Position numbers and translations under genes: made by a program. Source: Glaciimonas sp. PCH181 (GTDB lineage: Bacteria > Pseudomonadota > Gammaproteobacteria > Burkholderiales > Burkholderiaceae_D). Taken from it: a stretch of DNA of 64,000 nt. The DNA lies in assembly GCF_003056055.1 (NCBI RefSeq), contig NZ_PYFP01000003.1, positions 434,001 to 498,000 of the forward strand, in the 5' to 3' direction. Each line of letters begins with the position of its first letter. The stretch's first letter is position 1. The notes below the pieces were generated by a model that saw only the letters and a list, made by a program, of their open reading frames with translations, was not told the origin of the DNA and did not search any database. Of the stretch, positions 19,110 to 29,297 are shown piece after piece.

Positions 19110-22013
19110 ATGTCCGACCAGCCAACTCAAACACCTAAGCCAGAAAATAACAAGACCGCAAAAGCGGCTAAAGTGCAAAGCAAATATCCGGTCAACATGA
19201 CCGAAACTGCTTTCCCGATGCGTGGTGATCTCGCTAAACGTGAGCCGCAATGGGTCAAACAATGGCAAGAAAAAAAGGTCTACGAGCGGATTCGGAAAGC
19301 CTCCAAAGCACGTCCAAAATTTATTCTGCATGACGGCCCTCCGTACGCCAACGGCGAAATTCATCTGGGCCACGCAGTCAACAAAATCCTGAAAGACATG
19401 ATCGTCAAAGCCCGCAATATGGCTGGCTTCGATGCGCAATACGTTCCCGGTTGGGATTGCCACGGTATGCCGATTGAAATCCAGATCGAAAAGAAATACG
19501 GCAAAAATCTGCCAGTAGCAGAAGTGCAGGCCAAAGCCCGCGCCTACGCTAACGAGCAAATCGATTTGCAACGTAAAGACTTTATCCGTCTAGGCGTTCT
19601 GGGTGAATGGGACAATCCGTACAAAACCATGAACTTCAGCAACGAAGCCGATGAACTGCGCGCACTTGGCACGATACTGGAAAAAGGCTATGTATATCGC
19701 GGCCTGAAGCCGGTCAACTGGTGTTTCGATTGCGGCTCTGCGCTGGCGGAGGCTGAAGTCGAATATCAAGACAAGCGCGATCCATCGATCGATGTTGGCT
19801 TTCCCTTTGCAGAACCAGAAAAACTGGCTGCAGCATTCGGACTAGCGACATTGCCGGTTGAGAAAGGCTATGTTGTTATCTGGACCACCACGCCGTGGAC
19901 CATCCCGTCGAATCAAGCGCTGAATGTGCATCCAGAAGTCGATTACGCATTGGTGCAAACCGAGCGTAAGGGCGAACCGCTATTGTTGCTGTTGGCGCAA
20001 GATCTGGTCGCCGCCTCGCTCGAACGTTTCGGTCTTGAAGGCAAGATCATCGCCACCTGCAAAGGTGAGGCTCTGTCACTCATCAACTTTAAACATCCAT
20101 TAGCCAGCGCACATCCGGGCTATGACCGTTTGTCACCCGTGTATTTGGGCGACTACGTCACCACCGATAGCGGCACCGGTATCGTTCACTCGGCGCCAGC
20201 GTACGGTATCGAAGACTTTATTTCCTGCAAAGCACACGGCCTGAAAGACGACGACATTCTTAGTCCAGTGATGGGCGATGGCCGTTATGCGTCTACTTTA
20301 CCGCTGTTCAATGGACTGACAATCTGGGAAGCATCCAAGCCGATTTGCGCTGCTTTGGAAGAAGTCGGCTCGCTGTTCAAACTGGAAATGTTTGATCACA
20401 GCTACATGCATTGCTGGCGGCATAAAACGCCGATCATCTATCGCGCAACCTCGCAATGGTTTGCCAGCATGGATAACACGCCAAAAGACGGCGGCGACAG
20501 CTTGCGCAAAACGGCTATTCAAGCGATTGAAGACACCTCCTTTTTCCCGGCGTGGGGCAAAGCCCGTTTGCACGGAATGATCGCTAACCGTCCCGACTGG
20601 ACCTTGTCACGTCAACGCCAATGGGGCGTGCCGATGGCATTTTTCGTTCACAAAGAAACAGGTGAATTGCATCCTCGCACAGCAGAATTGCTAGAACAAA
20701 TCGCGCAGCGCATCGAAAAAAGCGGCATCGAAGCATGGCAAGCACTTGATCCTAAAGAGCTACTCGGCGACGAAGCTGATCTGTACATGAAGAACCGGGA
20801 CACGTTGGATGTCTGGTTTGATTCCGGGCTGACACATCAAACCGTATTGCGTGGATCGCATCATTTGCAATCGCAATTTCCGGCCGATCTGTATCTGGAA
20901 GGCTCGGATCAGCATCGCGGTTGGTTCCACTCTTCGTTGCTGACCTCATCGATGTTGAATGGCCGTGCGCCATACAAGGCGTTGTTGACGCATGGCTTTG
21001 TCGTCGATGGCGAAGGCAAAAAGATGTCGAAATCGCTAAAGAACGGTATCGAACCACAGAAAGTATCCGATACGCTGGGTGCAGAAATCCTGCGGTTGTG
21101 GGTTGCGTCGAGTGACTATTCGGGCGAGATCACTATCTCTGACGAGATCCTGAAACGTGTCACCGAATCCTATCGCCGTATCCGCAACACGCTGCGCTTC
21201 TTGCTAGCCAATACGTCCGATTTCAATCCGTTGACAGATGCGGTGCCAATCGGCGAGTTACTGGAAATCGACCGCTATGCAATCGCTAGCATGACGCAAT
21301 TGCAAGCAGACATTCTGCAACACTACGAAGGCTACGAATTCCATCCGGTCATCTCAAAATTACAGATGTACTGCTCGGAGGATTTGGGTGGCTTCTACCT
21401 CGATATTCTGAAAGATCGCCTGTACACCGGTGGCGTCGCCTCGCATGCCCGACGCTCAGCGCAAACTGCGATCTGGCATATCACGCAAGCACTATTGCGC
21501 TTGATCGCCCCAACGCTGTCGTTTACTGCTGAAGAAGCATGGTCGTTCTTCGCCAGCAAAGAGGTCTATGCAGAAAGTGACGAAACGATTTTCACGCAAA
21601 CCTACTACACGCTACCAGTCATTGAAAATGCCGCGGCATTGATTGAGAAATTCAATGCGTTGCGTACTTTGCGGGCCGAAGTGACCAAGCAACTCGAAGA
21701 AGTACGTGCTGCTGGCGGGATCGGTTCATCGTTGCAAGCGGAAGTAGAACTGAAGGTGACGGCTGCCAAATACGCATTATTGAGCAGCGTTGGCGACGAT
21801 CTGAAATTTATCCTGATCACCTCTGCGGCCACTGCCACAGAAGTCACCTCAGAGGCGGAAGAAACGATCCTCGTCACGCCGTCGACACAACAAAAATGCG
21901 AGCGTTGCTGGCATTATCGGGCTGACGTTGGCAGCCATGCTGAACATACGGGTCTATGCGGCCGTTGTGTTTCCAATCTGTTCGGCAAAGGCGAAAATCG
22001 TCATTTCGCTTAG
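19110..22013 (+). CDS. ileS: Isoleucyl-tRNA synthetase
   Basis: This class I synthetase charges tRNA-Ile. At 967 residues it is slightly longer than E. coli IleS (938). The HIGH box is in [15 protein letters not shown], the KMSKS loop in [11 protein letters not shown], and the C-terminal zinc motif is [12 protein letters not shown]...CGRCVSN. The editing (CP1) domain lies between about residues 200 and 400. The first 30 residues are lysine/alanine-rich and probably disordered. It sits between ribF and lspA, the usual proteobacterial order. Confidence 0.98.
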   Translation: MSDQPTQTPKPENNKTAKAAKVQSKYPVNMTETAFPMRGDLAKREPQWVKQWQEKKVYERIRKASKARPKFILHDGPPYANGEIHLGHAVNKILKDMIVKARNMAGFDAQYVPGWDCHGMPIEIQIEKKYGKNLPVAEVQAKARAYANEQIDLQRKDFIRLGVLGEWDNPYKTMNFSNEADELRALGTILEKGYVYRGLKPVNWCFDCGSALAEAEVEYQDKRDPSIDVGFPFAEPEKLAAAFGLATLPVEKGYVVIWTTTPWTIPSNQALNVHPEVDYALVQTERKGEPLLLLLAQDLVAASLERFGLEGKIIATCKGEALSLINFKHPLASAHPGYDRLSPVYLGDYVTTDSGTGIVHSAPAYGIEDFISCKAHGLKDDDILSPVMGDGRYASTLPLFNGLTIWEASKPICAALEEVGSLFKLEMFDHSYMHCWRHKTPIIYRATSQWFASMDNTPKDGGDSLRKTAIQAIEDTSFFPAWGKARLHGMIANRPDWTLSRQRQWGVPMAFFVHKETGELHPRTAELLEQIAQRIEKSGIEAWQALDPKELLGDEADLYMKNRDTLDVWFDSGLTHQTVLRGSHHLQSQFPADLYLEGSDQHRGWFHSSLLTSSMLNGRAPYKALLTHGFVVDGEGKKMSKSLKNGIEPQKVSDTLGAEILRLWVASSDYSGEITISDEILKRVTESYRRIRNTLRFLLANTSDFNPLTDAVPIGELLEIDRYAIASMTQLQADILQHYEGYEFHPVISKLQMYCSEDLGGFYLDILKDRLYTGGVASHARRSAQTAIWHITQALLRLIAPTLSFTAEEAWSFFASKEVYAESDETIFTQTYYTLPVIENAAALIEKFNALRTLRAEVTKQLEEVRAAGGIGSSLQAEVELKVTAAKYALLSSVGDDLKFILITSAATATEVTSEAEETILVTPSTQQKCERCWHYRADVGSHAEHTGLCGRCVSNLFGKGENRHFA

Positions 22014-22131
22014 CTTAGTCTCGGTGCAGACCTGAAATCAGCTTTGCGGTGATTTCAGGTCGCTCTTTACCACCATTCATTACGATTACTTAGCGTCCGG
22101 TACAACTTTTTGCATATTGAAACAACCATTT

Positions 22132-22653
22132 ATGGCCACTAAAAAACGTTCTTCCCCGACCAGATCCGGCTCCCCCACCAAATTAAGCGCAGGATTACTG
22201 CCGTGGATGGGAATAGCAGGGATCGTGATTCTGCTAGATCAGTTATCCAAAGTCACCATTACGCGCCTGTTTACTTACGGTGAATCGCATCCGGTAACCT
22301 CTTTTTTCAATCTGGTATTGGTGTACAACCCCGGTGCCGCCTTTAGTTTTCTCGGCTCTGCTTCCGGTTGGCAACGTTATTTATTCACAGCGGTCGGCAT
22401 TGCTGCCGCGATTTTCATTATATTTTTGCTCAAGCGGCATGCCGGTCAACGCATGTTTTGTACCGCACTGGCTTTGATACTGGGCGGCGCGATTGGCAAC
22501 GTCACTGACCGCATCGCTTATGGTCACGTCATCGATTTTGTCGATATTTATATCGGTCGCTGGCATTGGCCGGCTTTTAATATCGCCGATAGCGCTATTT
22601 GTATAGGCGCGGTATTGTTCATCATTGACGAGCTGCGCCGCGTGAATAAATAA
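22132..22653 (+). CDS. lspA: Lipoprotein signal peptidase (signal peptidase II)
   Basis: LspA removes signal peptides from diacylated prolipoproteins in the inner membrane. The 173 residues have four hydrophobic segments. The catalytic aspartates are in [21 protein letters not shown] and FNIADSAI. The ATG at 22132 gives MATKKRSS; a TTG at 22117 would add five residues but is less likely. The basic, Ser/Pro-rich first 20 residues lie before membrane segment 1. Confidence 0.95.
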   Translation: MATKKRSSPTRSGSPTKLSAGLLPWMGIAGIVILLDQLSKVTITRLFTYGESHPVTSFFNLVLVYNPGAAFSFLGSASGWQRYLFTAVGIAAAIFIIFLLKRHAGQRMFCTALALILGGAIGNVTDRIAYGHVIDFVDIYIGRWHWPAFNIADSAICIGAVLFIIDELRRVNK

Positions 22654-22736
22654 GTCTGTAAATAGACGCGTATATTGGCAAATTAATAGGCGATTGACGT
22701 CGCCTTGTTTTAGATCGTTTTACTCCAGGAGTAATC

Positions 22737-23936
22737 ATGGATCTCGCTGGTAAAAAAATTGTACTCGGCCTGACCGGGGGCATTGCTTGCTATAAAGCGG
22801 CAGAACTTTCACGTGCTTTCATCAAAGCAGGCGCATCGGTCCAAGTCGTCATGACCAAAGGCGCGCTACAATTCATCACTTCAGTCACGATGCAGGGCTT
22901 GTCAGGACAACCGATATTTACCGATCAATGGGACGCACGTATCGGCAACAACATGCCGCATATCGATCTCACCCGAGATGCCGATGTCATCGTCATCGCC
23001 CCCTGCTCCGCTGACTTTATGGCTAAGCTGGCCCATGGCGTCTGCGATGATTTACTGTCCACGCTGTGCGTGGCGCGACCAGCCTCATTACCTCTATTAA
23101 TAGCACCTGCGATGAACGTAGAAATGTGGCAAAACCCAGCCACCCGTCGCAACGCCAGGCAGTTAGCAGAAGACGGCATTCAATTACTCGGCCCGGCAGC
23201 TGGTGAACAAGCCTGCGGTGAAGTTGGTTTGGGGCGCATGCTGGAAGCCGATCAATTGCTAGCAGAAGTGATCGCCGCATTTCAGCCTAAAACCTTAAAA
23301 AGCAAACGCCTGCTACTGACCGCCGGGCCAACGTTTGAAGCCATTGATCCGGTGCGTGGCATCACCAATCTTTCTTCCGGAAAAATGGGCTATGCACTGG
23401 CACGCGCGGCCCGAGAAGCTGGCGCTGAAGTCTTGCTGATCTCCGGCCCCACTGCATTACCGGCGCCATTTGGCGTGCAACGTGTAAACGTTCTCAGTGC
23501 GCGCCAAATGCACGATGCTGTGCTGGCACACGTAAAGGGGCAGGATATTTTTATCGCCGTGGCGGCAGTAGCTGATTGGCATGTCGCCAACTCCAGCGAC
23601 CAGAAACTTAAAAAAGATGCTTCGGGAAGTACGCCGGAATTAGTATTCGCGCAGAACCCGGATATTCTTGCCGAAGTCGCCGCGCTGCCTTTAACGCAAA
23701 GGCCTTACTGTGTCGGCTTTGCCGCAGAATCTGAAAATCTGCTGGAATATGCAGAAGCAAAGCGCCAAAAGAAAAACATTCCCCTGCTGGTTGGCAACAT
23801 CGGCCACGATACATTTGGAAAAGACGAGAACCAACTCGTGCTGTTCGACGTCGAAGGTCATACCAGTTTTCCTCGCGCGGACAAGCTGCAACTGGCACGT
23901 CAGCTAATTGCGGAAATTGCAAAACGTCTTACCTAG
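22737..23936 (+). CDS. coaBC: Phosphopantothenoylcysteine decarboxylase/phosphopantothenate-cysteine ligase
   Basis: This bifunctional coenzyme A enzyme has 399 residues. The CoaC flavoprotein half begins with LGLTGGIACYKAAEL. It carries PAMNVEMWQNPATRRN and the catalytic-cysteine loop ACGEVGLGRM. The CoaB half starts near residue 190 with LLTAGPTFEAIDPVRGITN and LSSGKMGYALARAA. AGGAG lies just before the ATG. It follows lspA and precedes dut, the widespread coaBC-dut order. Confidence 0.97.
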   Translation: MDLAGKKIVLGLTGGIACYKAAELSRAFIKAGASVQVVMTKGALQFITSVTMQGLSGQPIFTDQWDARIGNNMPHIDLTRDADVIVIAPCSADFMAKLAHGVCDDLLSTLCVARPASLPLLIAPAMNVEMWQNPATRRNARQLAEDGIQLLGPAAGEQACGEVGLGRMLEADQLLAEVIAAFQPKTLKSKRLLLTAGPTFEAIDPVRGITNLSSGKMGYALARAAREAGAEVLLISGPTALPAPFGVQRVNVLSARQMHDAVLAHVKGQDIFIAVAAVADWHVANSSDQKLKKDASGSTPELVFAQNPDILAEVAALPLTQRPYCVGFAAESENLLEYAEAKRQKKNIPLLVGNIGHDTFGKDENQLVLFDVEGHTSFPRADKLQLARQLIAEIAKRLT

Positions 23937-23970
23937 TTTTGCTGATGGCATGGCAGACGTCGCTATTATC

Positions 23971-24010
23971 GTGATCCGTGGTGATCCGTGGTGATCCTTC
24001 GTGATGCAAC
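23971..24010 (+). repeat. Short 10-bp tandem repeat
   Basis: GTGATCCGTG occurs twice in tandem, followed by two degenerate copies (GTGATCCTTC, GTGATGCAAC), in the 170-bp gap between coaBC and dut. The repeats are contiguous without spacers, so this is not a CRISPR. Confidence 0.7.
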
Positions 24011-24106
24011 TGTGCGATGGTGAGTTGGTCGATGCGTATTGCAGCCGTATTCTGTAGCTGAACTTACGCACCTTTTAACCAGATATTGAATAGATAAATT
24101 TATTCC

Positions 24107-24556
24107 ATGAAAACAATAGACGTAAAAATTCTCGATCCACGCATGCAAGATCAATTACCGATGTACGCTACCGAAGGCAGTGCCGGACTGGATTTACGGG
24201 CCTGCCTCGATGCACCATTGACGATCAATCCCGGTGAAACGCATTTGATCCCCACCGGGCTGGCGATTCATCTCGGCGATCCTGCCTACGCCGCCATGAT
24301 TTTGCCGCGTAGTGGTCTGGGTCATAAGCACGGTATTGTGCTGGGCAATCTGGTCGGTCTGATTGACTCCGACTATCAAGGGCAACTGATGGTCTCCACC
24401 TGGAATCGCGGCGACACGACATTCGTTATTAATCCGATGGAACGGCTGGCGCAGCTAATCATCGTGCCGGTAATGCGCGTCGGTTTTAACGTCGTTGCCG
24501 AATTCGACAGCAGCGAACGCGGGACTGGCGGCTTCGGCAGCACAGGTAAACACTGA
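24107..24556 (+). CDS. dut: dUTP diphosphatase
   Basis: Dut hydrolyses dUTP to dUMP and pyrophosphate, keeping uracil out of DNA and supplying dTMP synthesis. The 149 residues carry the trimeric dUTPase motifs: [37 protein letters not shown] and the C-terminal GTGGFGSTG. The stop overlaps the next start (TGATG), so the following lipoprotein gene is translationally coupled. Confidence 0.97.
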   Translation: MKTIDVKILDPRMQDQLPMYATEGSAGLDLRACLDAPLTINPGETHLIPTGLAIHLGDPAYAAMILPRSGLGHKHGIVLGNLVGLIDSDYQGQLMVSTWNRGDTTFVINPMERLAQLIIVPVMRVGFNVVAEFDSSERGTGGFGSTGKH

Positions 24557-25668
24557 TGGGAAATCCAATGAAGGTAAACAATTATCGACAATGGCTAGAT
24601 GTAAAGCGTTACGCCGTGACGTTACCCCTGATCCTACTTACCGCTTGCGCCACGCAAGAACCTCTCCCCGTATCACCCTCGTTACCACCTGCGGTTGCGA
24701 TAACCAAACCAGTATTACCACCGATAAAACCGCCGAAAAATCCTCAAGAGGCTGAATTACGCGCGCTAGTGACGCAACAAGACCGCTTATATGCTGTAGC
24801 AGCACCACTGCTGGTCAATAACGCAGACCTTTGCCGCAACAATGCGCGCAATCTGCTTGGCTTTACTGCAAAAACAAAATATTCTTATTCAAGTGAATTC
24901 ATTGAGGCAGCACAGGCTTCTCTCGGCCTGTCAGACGAACTTCAAGTCACGGGTGTATTGGCCGGAAGTGGCGCTGCTGAGGCAGGCGTTAAACCTGGCG
25001 ATTTACTGGCGACGATACAGGGCAAACCTGTGCCATCCGGCCCAAATGCCGAGCGCCAGGCAGCATTAATGCTTGGACCATTGGTCAGTCGAAGCACGAC
25101 GATTAACTTGGGATTAACACGGAACCGTCAGAACATTAATCTGAACGTGCCGCTAACGCGTGCCTGCGCATTTGGTATCGAGCTGGGAAATACCGATAAC
25201 GTTAATAGTTTTGCCGATGGCCGCCGCGTCCTCATTACCGCCGGCATGGTGAAATTTACCCAAACTGATGACGAACTGGCTTACGTAATCGCACGTGAAA
25301 TGGCACATAACTCATTGATGCACATCGTCCGACTACGCATGACCGCCACGATGAGTGGGATTATCGACAACTTGATACGTCTGCGACCTGATACTACTTC
25401 ACTATCAGGCGGCGCTGGCGTCAAACCTTATACGCAGCAATTAGATGTCGCAGCGGACAAACTTGCGCTGTATATGGTCGCACGCGCTGGCTATAAGGTT
25501 GATAACGCCGCCGCATTTTGGCAACGTCTGGCAGCAGCCTATCCAGTCACCGTAGCAAATGGCTATACCGCCATTCATCCATCTACAACGGCTCGATTGG
25601 ATATCATCCAGAAAACGGTTGCCGACATTACTGCCAAGCAGGCAGTTGGATCAGCATTGACGCCTTAA
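24556..25668 (+). CDS. Lipoprotein with PDZ domain and degenerate M48-type peptidase domain
   Basis: The 370-residue protein starts with a lipoprotein signal: a hydrophobic core then LLTAC (lipobox Cys about residue 32). A Pro-rich linker follows, then a PDZ-like segment (GVLAGSGAAEAGVKPGDLLATIQGKP, in parts, about 134-160), then an M48-like domain. Where M48 enzymes have HExxH, this protein reads IAREMAHN, with Arg247 in place of the first His. The usual Glu before Ala-Asp in the third-ligand helix is Ala (DVAADKLALYMVARAGY). Two zinc ligands are therefore missing and proteolysis is unlikely. It may act as a scaffold or chaperone in the periplasm. It is coupled to dut by a one-base overlap; an alternative ATG is at 24568. 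Confidence 0.75.
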   Translation: MGNPMKVNNYRQWLDVKRYAVTLPLILLTACATQEPLPVSPSLPPAVAITKPVLPPIKPPKNPQEAELRALVTQQDRLYAVAAPLLVNNADLCRNNARNLLGFTAKTKYSYSSEFIEAAQASLGLSDELQVTGVLAGSGAAEAGVKPGDLLATIQGKPVPSGPNAERQAALMLGPLVSRSTTINLGLTRNRQNINLNVPLTRACAFGIELGNTDNVNSFADGRRVLITAGMVKFTQTDDELAYVIAREMAHNSLMHIVRLRMTATMSGIIDNLIRLRPDTTSLSGGAGVKPYTQQLDVAADKLALYMVARAGYKVDNAAAFWQRLAAAYPVTVANGYTAIHPSTTARLDIIQKTVADITAKQAVGSALTP

Positions 25669-26003
25669 TGTTTTTGCTGACAACGCACTTGGATGTGGTG
25701 TGGTGCGTTGTGTTTGCTCTTATTCTACTGGAGGGTGTGCAAAACTGCTTCGGAATCGGGTTGGCTCGTGTAACTACAAGCCAATCCTTGGCAGCATTGA
25801 GAGAAGGTAACGATCTGTGGATTCCTTAGCATCCTTTAGCAGTACCGATGCAGTTTTAGGTAAGTCATACAGTTATTCACCGTAAGATTTCATTACCGCT
25901 GCATCACAAACAGCACATTGGTTGTTAAAAAGCCCGAATCACTTATGTGATTCGGGCTTTTTTATAGCATCAGCAACTGACGATACGCAAACTTTGCTAG
26001 TGA
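25669..26003. other. Intergenic region with hairpins between the M48-like gene and clpA
   Basis: These 335 bp contain a hairpin CAACGCAC...GTGCGTTG (about 25683-25711) and TTGGCT...AGCCAA (about 25760-25785) ahead of the strong terminator at 25927. No protein-coding frame with a recognisable product is seen. The hairpins could be a processed 3' UTR, a small RNA or a weak terminator. Confidence 0.4.
25927..25963. terminator. Strong bidirectional terminator before clpA end
   Basis: A 16-bp perfect stem (AAAAAGCCCGAATCAC / GTGATTCGGGCTTTTT, loop TTAT) has an A-run on the left and a T-run on the right. It can end clpSA transcripts and any rightward transcript from dut. Confidence 0.9.
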
Positions 26004-28304
26004 CTATTCAACTTCAACAGTTTCTTGCGACGCGGCAGGTTTTGCCGGGTTTTTTGCCGGAAACTCCAGTTTGATCTGATCTTTTTCGTCCAGATCCACT
26101 GTTACACGACCGCCAGCCACCAGCTTGCCAAACAACAACTCATCAGCCAGCGCCTTCCGAATCATGTCTTGAATCAGACGTGACATCGGTCGCGCACCCA
26201 TTAACGGATCAAAGCCTTTTCGGGCCAGGAATTTACGCAAATTCTCAGAAAAGACAGCTTCCACTTTCTTCTCATGCAATTGCTCTTCCAATTGCATCAG
26301 GAATTTATCGACAACCCGCAGAATGACTTCTTCATCCAGAGCACGGAAGCTGATGATCGAGTCGATGCGGTTACGGAACTCCGGCGTGAACATCCGTTTG
26401 ATATCCGCCATTTCATCGCCAGCTTCCTTCTTCTCGGTAAAGCCGATGGTCCGTTTTTGCAAGCTTTCCGCCCCTGCATTTGTGGTCATGATAATGATCA
26501 CATTGCGGAAGTCTGCTTTACGTCCATTGTTGTCTGTCAGCGTCCCATGATCCATCACCTGCAACAGGATATTAAAAATATCCGGATGCGCTTTTTCGAT
26601 TTCATCCAGCAGCAGCACTGCATGCGGTTTCTTGGTCACGGCCTCAGTCAATAATCCACCTTGGTCAAACCCGACATACCCCGGCGGCGCACCGATTAAG
26701 CGACTGACAGCATGACGCTCCATGTATTCGGACATATCGAAGCGAATTAATTCAATACCCAAAATAAACGCGAGCTGTTTTGCAACCTCGGTTTTACCAA
26801 CCCCAGTTGGGCCAGAGAACAAGAAAGAACCAATCGGCCGATCAGTCTTGCCGAGTCCCGCACGCGCCATCTTGATCGCTGACGCCAATGCATCAATCGC
26901 CGGGTCTTGACCAAATACGACATTACGCAAATCGCGGTCGATCGTTTTCAACTTGCTACGATCGTCCTGATTAACAGTTTGTGGCGGAATCCGCGCAATT
27001 TTCGAAATAATGTCTTCAATTTCGGTTTTGCCAATTGTTTTCTTTTGCTTCGACTTCGGCAATACGCGTTGCGCAGCCCCAGCCTCGTCGATCACATCGA
27101 TCGCCTTGTCAGGAAGATGTCGATCATTGATAAAGCGGGCTGCCAACTCCGCAGCAGTCGTCAACGCAATCGCAGAATACTTGACACCGTGATGCTCTTC
27201 GAAACGCGATTTCAAACCACGTAAAATCTGCACGGTTTGCTCAACTGTCGGCTCGTTAACATCGATCTTCTGAAAACGCCGTGACAACGCGTGATCTTTC
27301 TCGAACACGCCACGAAACTCTGTGTAAGTAGTCGCACCGATACATTTCAGCTGACCACTGGACAATGCCGGTTTCAACAAATTCGATGCATCCAAAGTAC
27401 CGCCAGAAGCCGATCCAGCGCCAATGATTGTATGGATTTCATCGATAAACAAGATACCGTGTTCACTGTCTTTCAATTGCTTCAGCACTGCTTTCAGGCG
27501 TTGCTCAAAATCGCCACGATATTTAGTCCCGGCCAATAAAGCGCCCATATCCAAAGAGTAGACAATCGCGTTACTGAGAATTTCGGGAACATCGCCCTGC
27601 GTAATCCGCCATGCCAGTCCCTCTGCGATAGCGGTCTTACCAACACCGGCTTCACCGACTAGCAATGGATTGTTTTTACGGCGACGGCACAAGGTCTGAA
27701 TCACCCGTTCGACTTCAAATTCACGACCGATCAGCGGATCGATCTTGCCTTCGATTGCCAGCTTGTTCAGGTTTTGCGTAAATTGGTCTAACGGGCTTTC
27801 TTTTTGCTGTCCTTCGGCCTGCACTTCTTCCACGCCCTCGGAAGATTTTTGGGTATCGCCGATCTGATCTTTACGAACACCGTGCGAAATAAAATTCACC
27901 ACGTCAAGACGGGTTACGCCCTGTTGATGCAGGTAATAAACAGCGTGCGAATCTTTCTCGCCAAAGATAGCGACCAGCACGTTCGCGCCAGTGACTTCTT
28001 TTTTGCCATTCGAGGCTGACTGCACATGCATGATCGCACGCTGAATCACGCGTTGAAAGCCCAGTGTGGGCTGCGTGTCAACTTCGCCGGAGCCTGGCAC
28101 TGTCGGCGTGTTATCGCCGATGAAAATCGTCAACGTCTTACGCAGATCTTCGATGTTGCCAGCACATGCCCGCAGTACTTCTGCCGCTGATGGATTATCC
28201 AGCAACGCCAGCAGCAAATGCTCAACAGTGATGAACTCGTGCCGTGCTTGTCGAGCCTCAACAAACGCCATGTGCAAACTTACTTCCAATTCCTGCGCAA
28301 TCAT
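26004..28304 (-). CDS. clpA: ATP-dependent Clp protease ATP-binding subunit ClpA
   Basis: This AAA+ unfoldase feeds substrates to ClpP, with N-end-rule substrates handed over by ClpS. It has 766 residues from [10 protein letters not shown]. The N domain ([17 protein letters not shown]) comes first, then AAA module 1 (Walker [15 protein letters not shown], Walker [10 protein letters not shown]) and module 2 ([25 protein letters not shown]). The C-terminal tail is Lys/Pro/Glu-rich. The start at 28304 has GGAGG 4 nt upstream and overlaps the clpS stop as ATGA, so it is preferred over the ATG at 28322. Confidence 0.97.
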   Translation of the reverse strand: MIAQELEVSLHMAFVEARQARHEFITVEHLLLALLDNPSAAEVLRACAGNIEDLRKTLTIFIGDNTPTVPGSGEVDTQPTLGFQRVIQRAIMHVQSASNGKKEVTGANVLVAIFGEKDSHAVYYLHQQGVTRLDVVNFISHGVRKDQIGDTQKSSEGVEEVQAEGQQKESPLDQFTQNLNKLAIEGKIDPLIGREFEVERVIQTLCRRRKNNPLLVGEAGVGKTAIAEGLAWRITQGDVPEILSNAIVYSLDMGALLAGTKYRGDFEQRLKAVLKQLKDSEHGILFIDEIHTIIGAGSASGGTLDASNLLKPALSSGQLKCIGATTYTEFRGVFEKDHALSRRFQKIDVNEPTVEQTVQILRGLKSRFEEHHGVKYSAIALTTAAELAARFINDRHLPDKAIDVIDEAGAAQRVLPKSKQKKTIGKTEIEDIISKIARIPPQTVNQDDRSKLKTIDRDLRNVVFGQDPAIDALASAIKMARAGLGKTDRPIGSFLFSGPTGVGKTEVAKQLAFILGIELIRFDMSEYMERHAVSRLIGAPPGYVGFDQGGLLTEAVTKKPHAVLLLDEIEKAHPDIFNILLQVMDHGTLTDNNGRKADFRNVIIIMTTNAGAESLQKRTIGFTEKKEAGDEMADIKRMFTPEFRNRIDSIISFRALDEEVILRVVDKFLMQLEEQLHEKKVEAVFSENLRKFLARKGFDPLMGARPMSRLIQDMIRKALADELLFGKLVAGGRVTVDLDEKDQIKLEFPAKNPAKPAASQETVEVE

Positions 28305-28609
28305 GCTTCCTCCATTACGCATTGCAGGGGGTGCCCTGCTTTTCGCGCGTGCGTTAATACTAATTCGACTTTTGTAGACGCGATATCTTTAGAAAACACG
28401 CCACACATTCCCTTACCTTCACGATGCACTTTAAGCATAATCTGCGTCGCGGTCTCCCGATCCTTGTTGAAATACTCTTGAATCACAGCAACGACGAATT
28501 CCATTGGAGTGAAATCATCATTCAACAAAAATACCTGATACATAGGGGGCGGCTTGAGCTTTTGCTCCTGTCGCGTCGCTACCGTTCCATCTTCATGCTT
28601 GGTTACCAT
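28301..28609 (-). CDS. clpS: ClpS adaptor of the ClpAP protease
   Basis: ClpS recognises N-degrons and delivers them to ClpA. The 102 residues show [21 protein letters not shown], of which [12 protein letters not shown] is the residue-binding core. [18 protein letters not shown] is the conserved second half. The ATGA overlap with clpA means coupled translation. Confidence 0.96.
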   Translation of the reverse strand: MVTKHEDGTVATRQEQKLKPPPMYQVFLLNDDFTPMEFVVAVIQEYFNKDRETATQIMLKVHREGKGMCGVFSKDIASTKVELVLTHARKAGHPLQCVMEEA

Positions 28610-28960
28610 GCGTCTATTCTAAAACGTTCATACAAATAAGTAAGTAGCAGAATCTCTGCGAGACACTGAATTAAACCAAAATTAATTTAATAGTACGCGC
28701 TTTCTTCTTGCAGTGCAGATGACGTTACAACGGCAGAATTCAAGAGTGGTTTTTTGAAGAAAACATGCCGCACATCATCGCTCCAACTGCACCAAACAAT
28801 TTTCTTGACTTTTATTTTTTTTACGCGAACAATGACATTTATTGATAAGTATGTTTTTCTTGTTAATAGAAGTGAGCAAGTTTTAGAAGAAGCAGCGTTC
28901 TGCGAGGTTTCTTGCTTTTACGGCTCGTGTGATTAGTCATTATTTGAAAGACGCTATTTT
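28610..28960. other. Divergent region and long leader of the cold-shock gene
   Basis: The 351 bp between clpS and csp probably include a long 5' untranslated leader for the cold-shock gene, a usual feature of cspA-type genes. The segment 28780-28890 is very A+T-rich. A 60-codon open frame at 28754-28936 has no recognisable product and is treated as non-coding. Confidence 0.45.
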
Positions 28961-29164
28961 ATGGCAACAGGTACAGTCAAGTGGTTCAACGACTCTAAAG
29001 GCTTCGGCTTTATCACTCCAGATGATGGTGGTGAAGATTTGTTCGCACACTTTTCAGCAATCCAAATGAACGGCTTCAAGACCCTTAAAGAAGGTCAAAA
29101 AGTACAGTTCGAAGTCACGCAAGGCCCTAAAGGCAAGCAAGCTTCTAACATTCAAGCACCTTAA
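28961..29164 (+). CDS. Cold-shock domain protein (CspA family)
   Basis: The 67-residue single cold-shock domain carries RNP1 KGFGFITP and RNP2 DLFAHFSAI. The N-terminus [18 protein letters not shown] is the family signature. It binds single-stranded RNA/DNA and acts as an RNA chaperone. The gene is monocistronic with a long A+T-rich leader, which suggests temperature-dependent translation; cold induction is not shown by the sequence. Confidence 0.96.
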   Translation: MATGTVKWFNDSKGFGFITPDDGGEDLFAHFSAIQMNGFKTLKEGQKVQFEVTQGPKGKQASNIQAP

Positions 29165-29188
29165 TTCACCCATTAATGCTTGTTTTAA

Positions 29189-29213
29189 AAAACCCGCTTC
29201 GGCGGGTTTTTTT
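29189..29213 (+). terminator. Terminator of the cold-shock gene
   Basis: Stem AAAACCCGC / GCGGGTTTT with the stable TTCG loop, followed by a T-run. Confidence 0.9.
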
Positions 29214-29244
29214 ATGGGGCGGAAGAACCAAGACACCCCAAAAG

Positions 29245-29277
29245 TCAAAAAGCCAGAACAAGGCTCTGGCTTTTTGA
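29245..29277 (-). terminator. Terminator of icd
   Basis: A 13-bp perfect inverted repeat TCAAAAAGCCAGA / TCTGGCTTTTTGA lies 20 bp past the leftward icd stop, with the T-run on the minus strand. Confidence 0.85.
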
Positions 29278-29297
29278 TCTTCATGTCACTTACTTGG

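Noticed and set aside
22117..22131. TTG start giving lspA five extra residues
   Set aside because: The ATG at 22132 is a better start and the extra residues match nothing.
23971..24010. CRISPR array
   Set aside because: Repeats are only 10 bp and contiguous with no spacers; no cas genes in the window.
25740..25800. tRNA gene suspected from a TTGGCT/AGCCAA stem
   Set aside because: No cloverleaf, no acceptor stem or T-arm GTTCRA; the hairpin stands alone.
28754..28936. 60-codon rightward frame upstream of the cold-shock gene
   Set aside because: Lies in the expected long leader of a cspA-type gene; no recognisable product.
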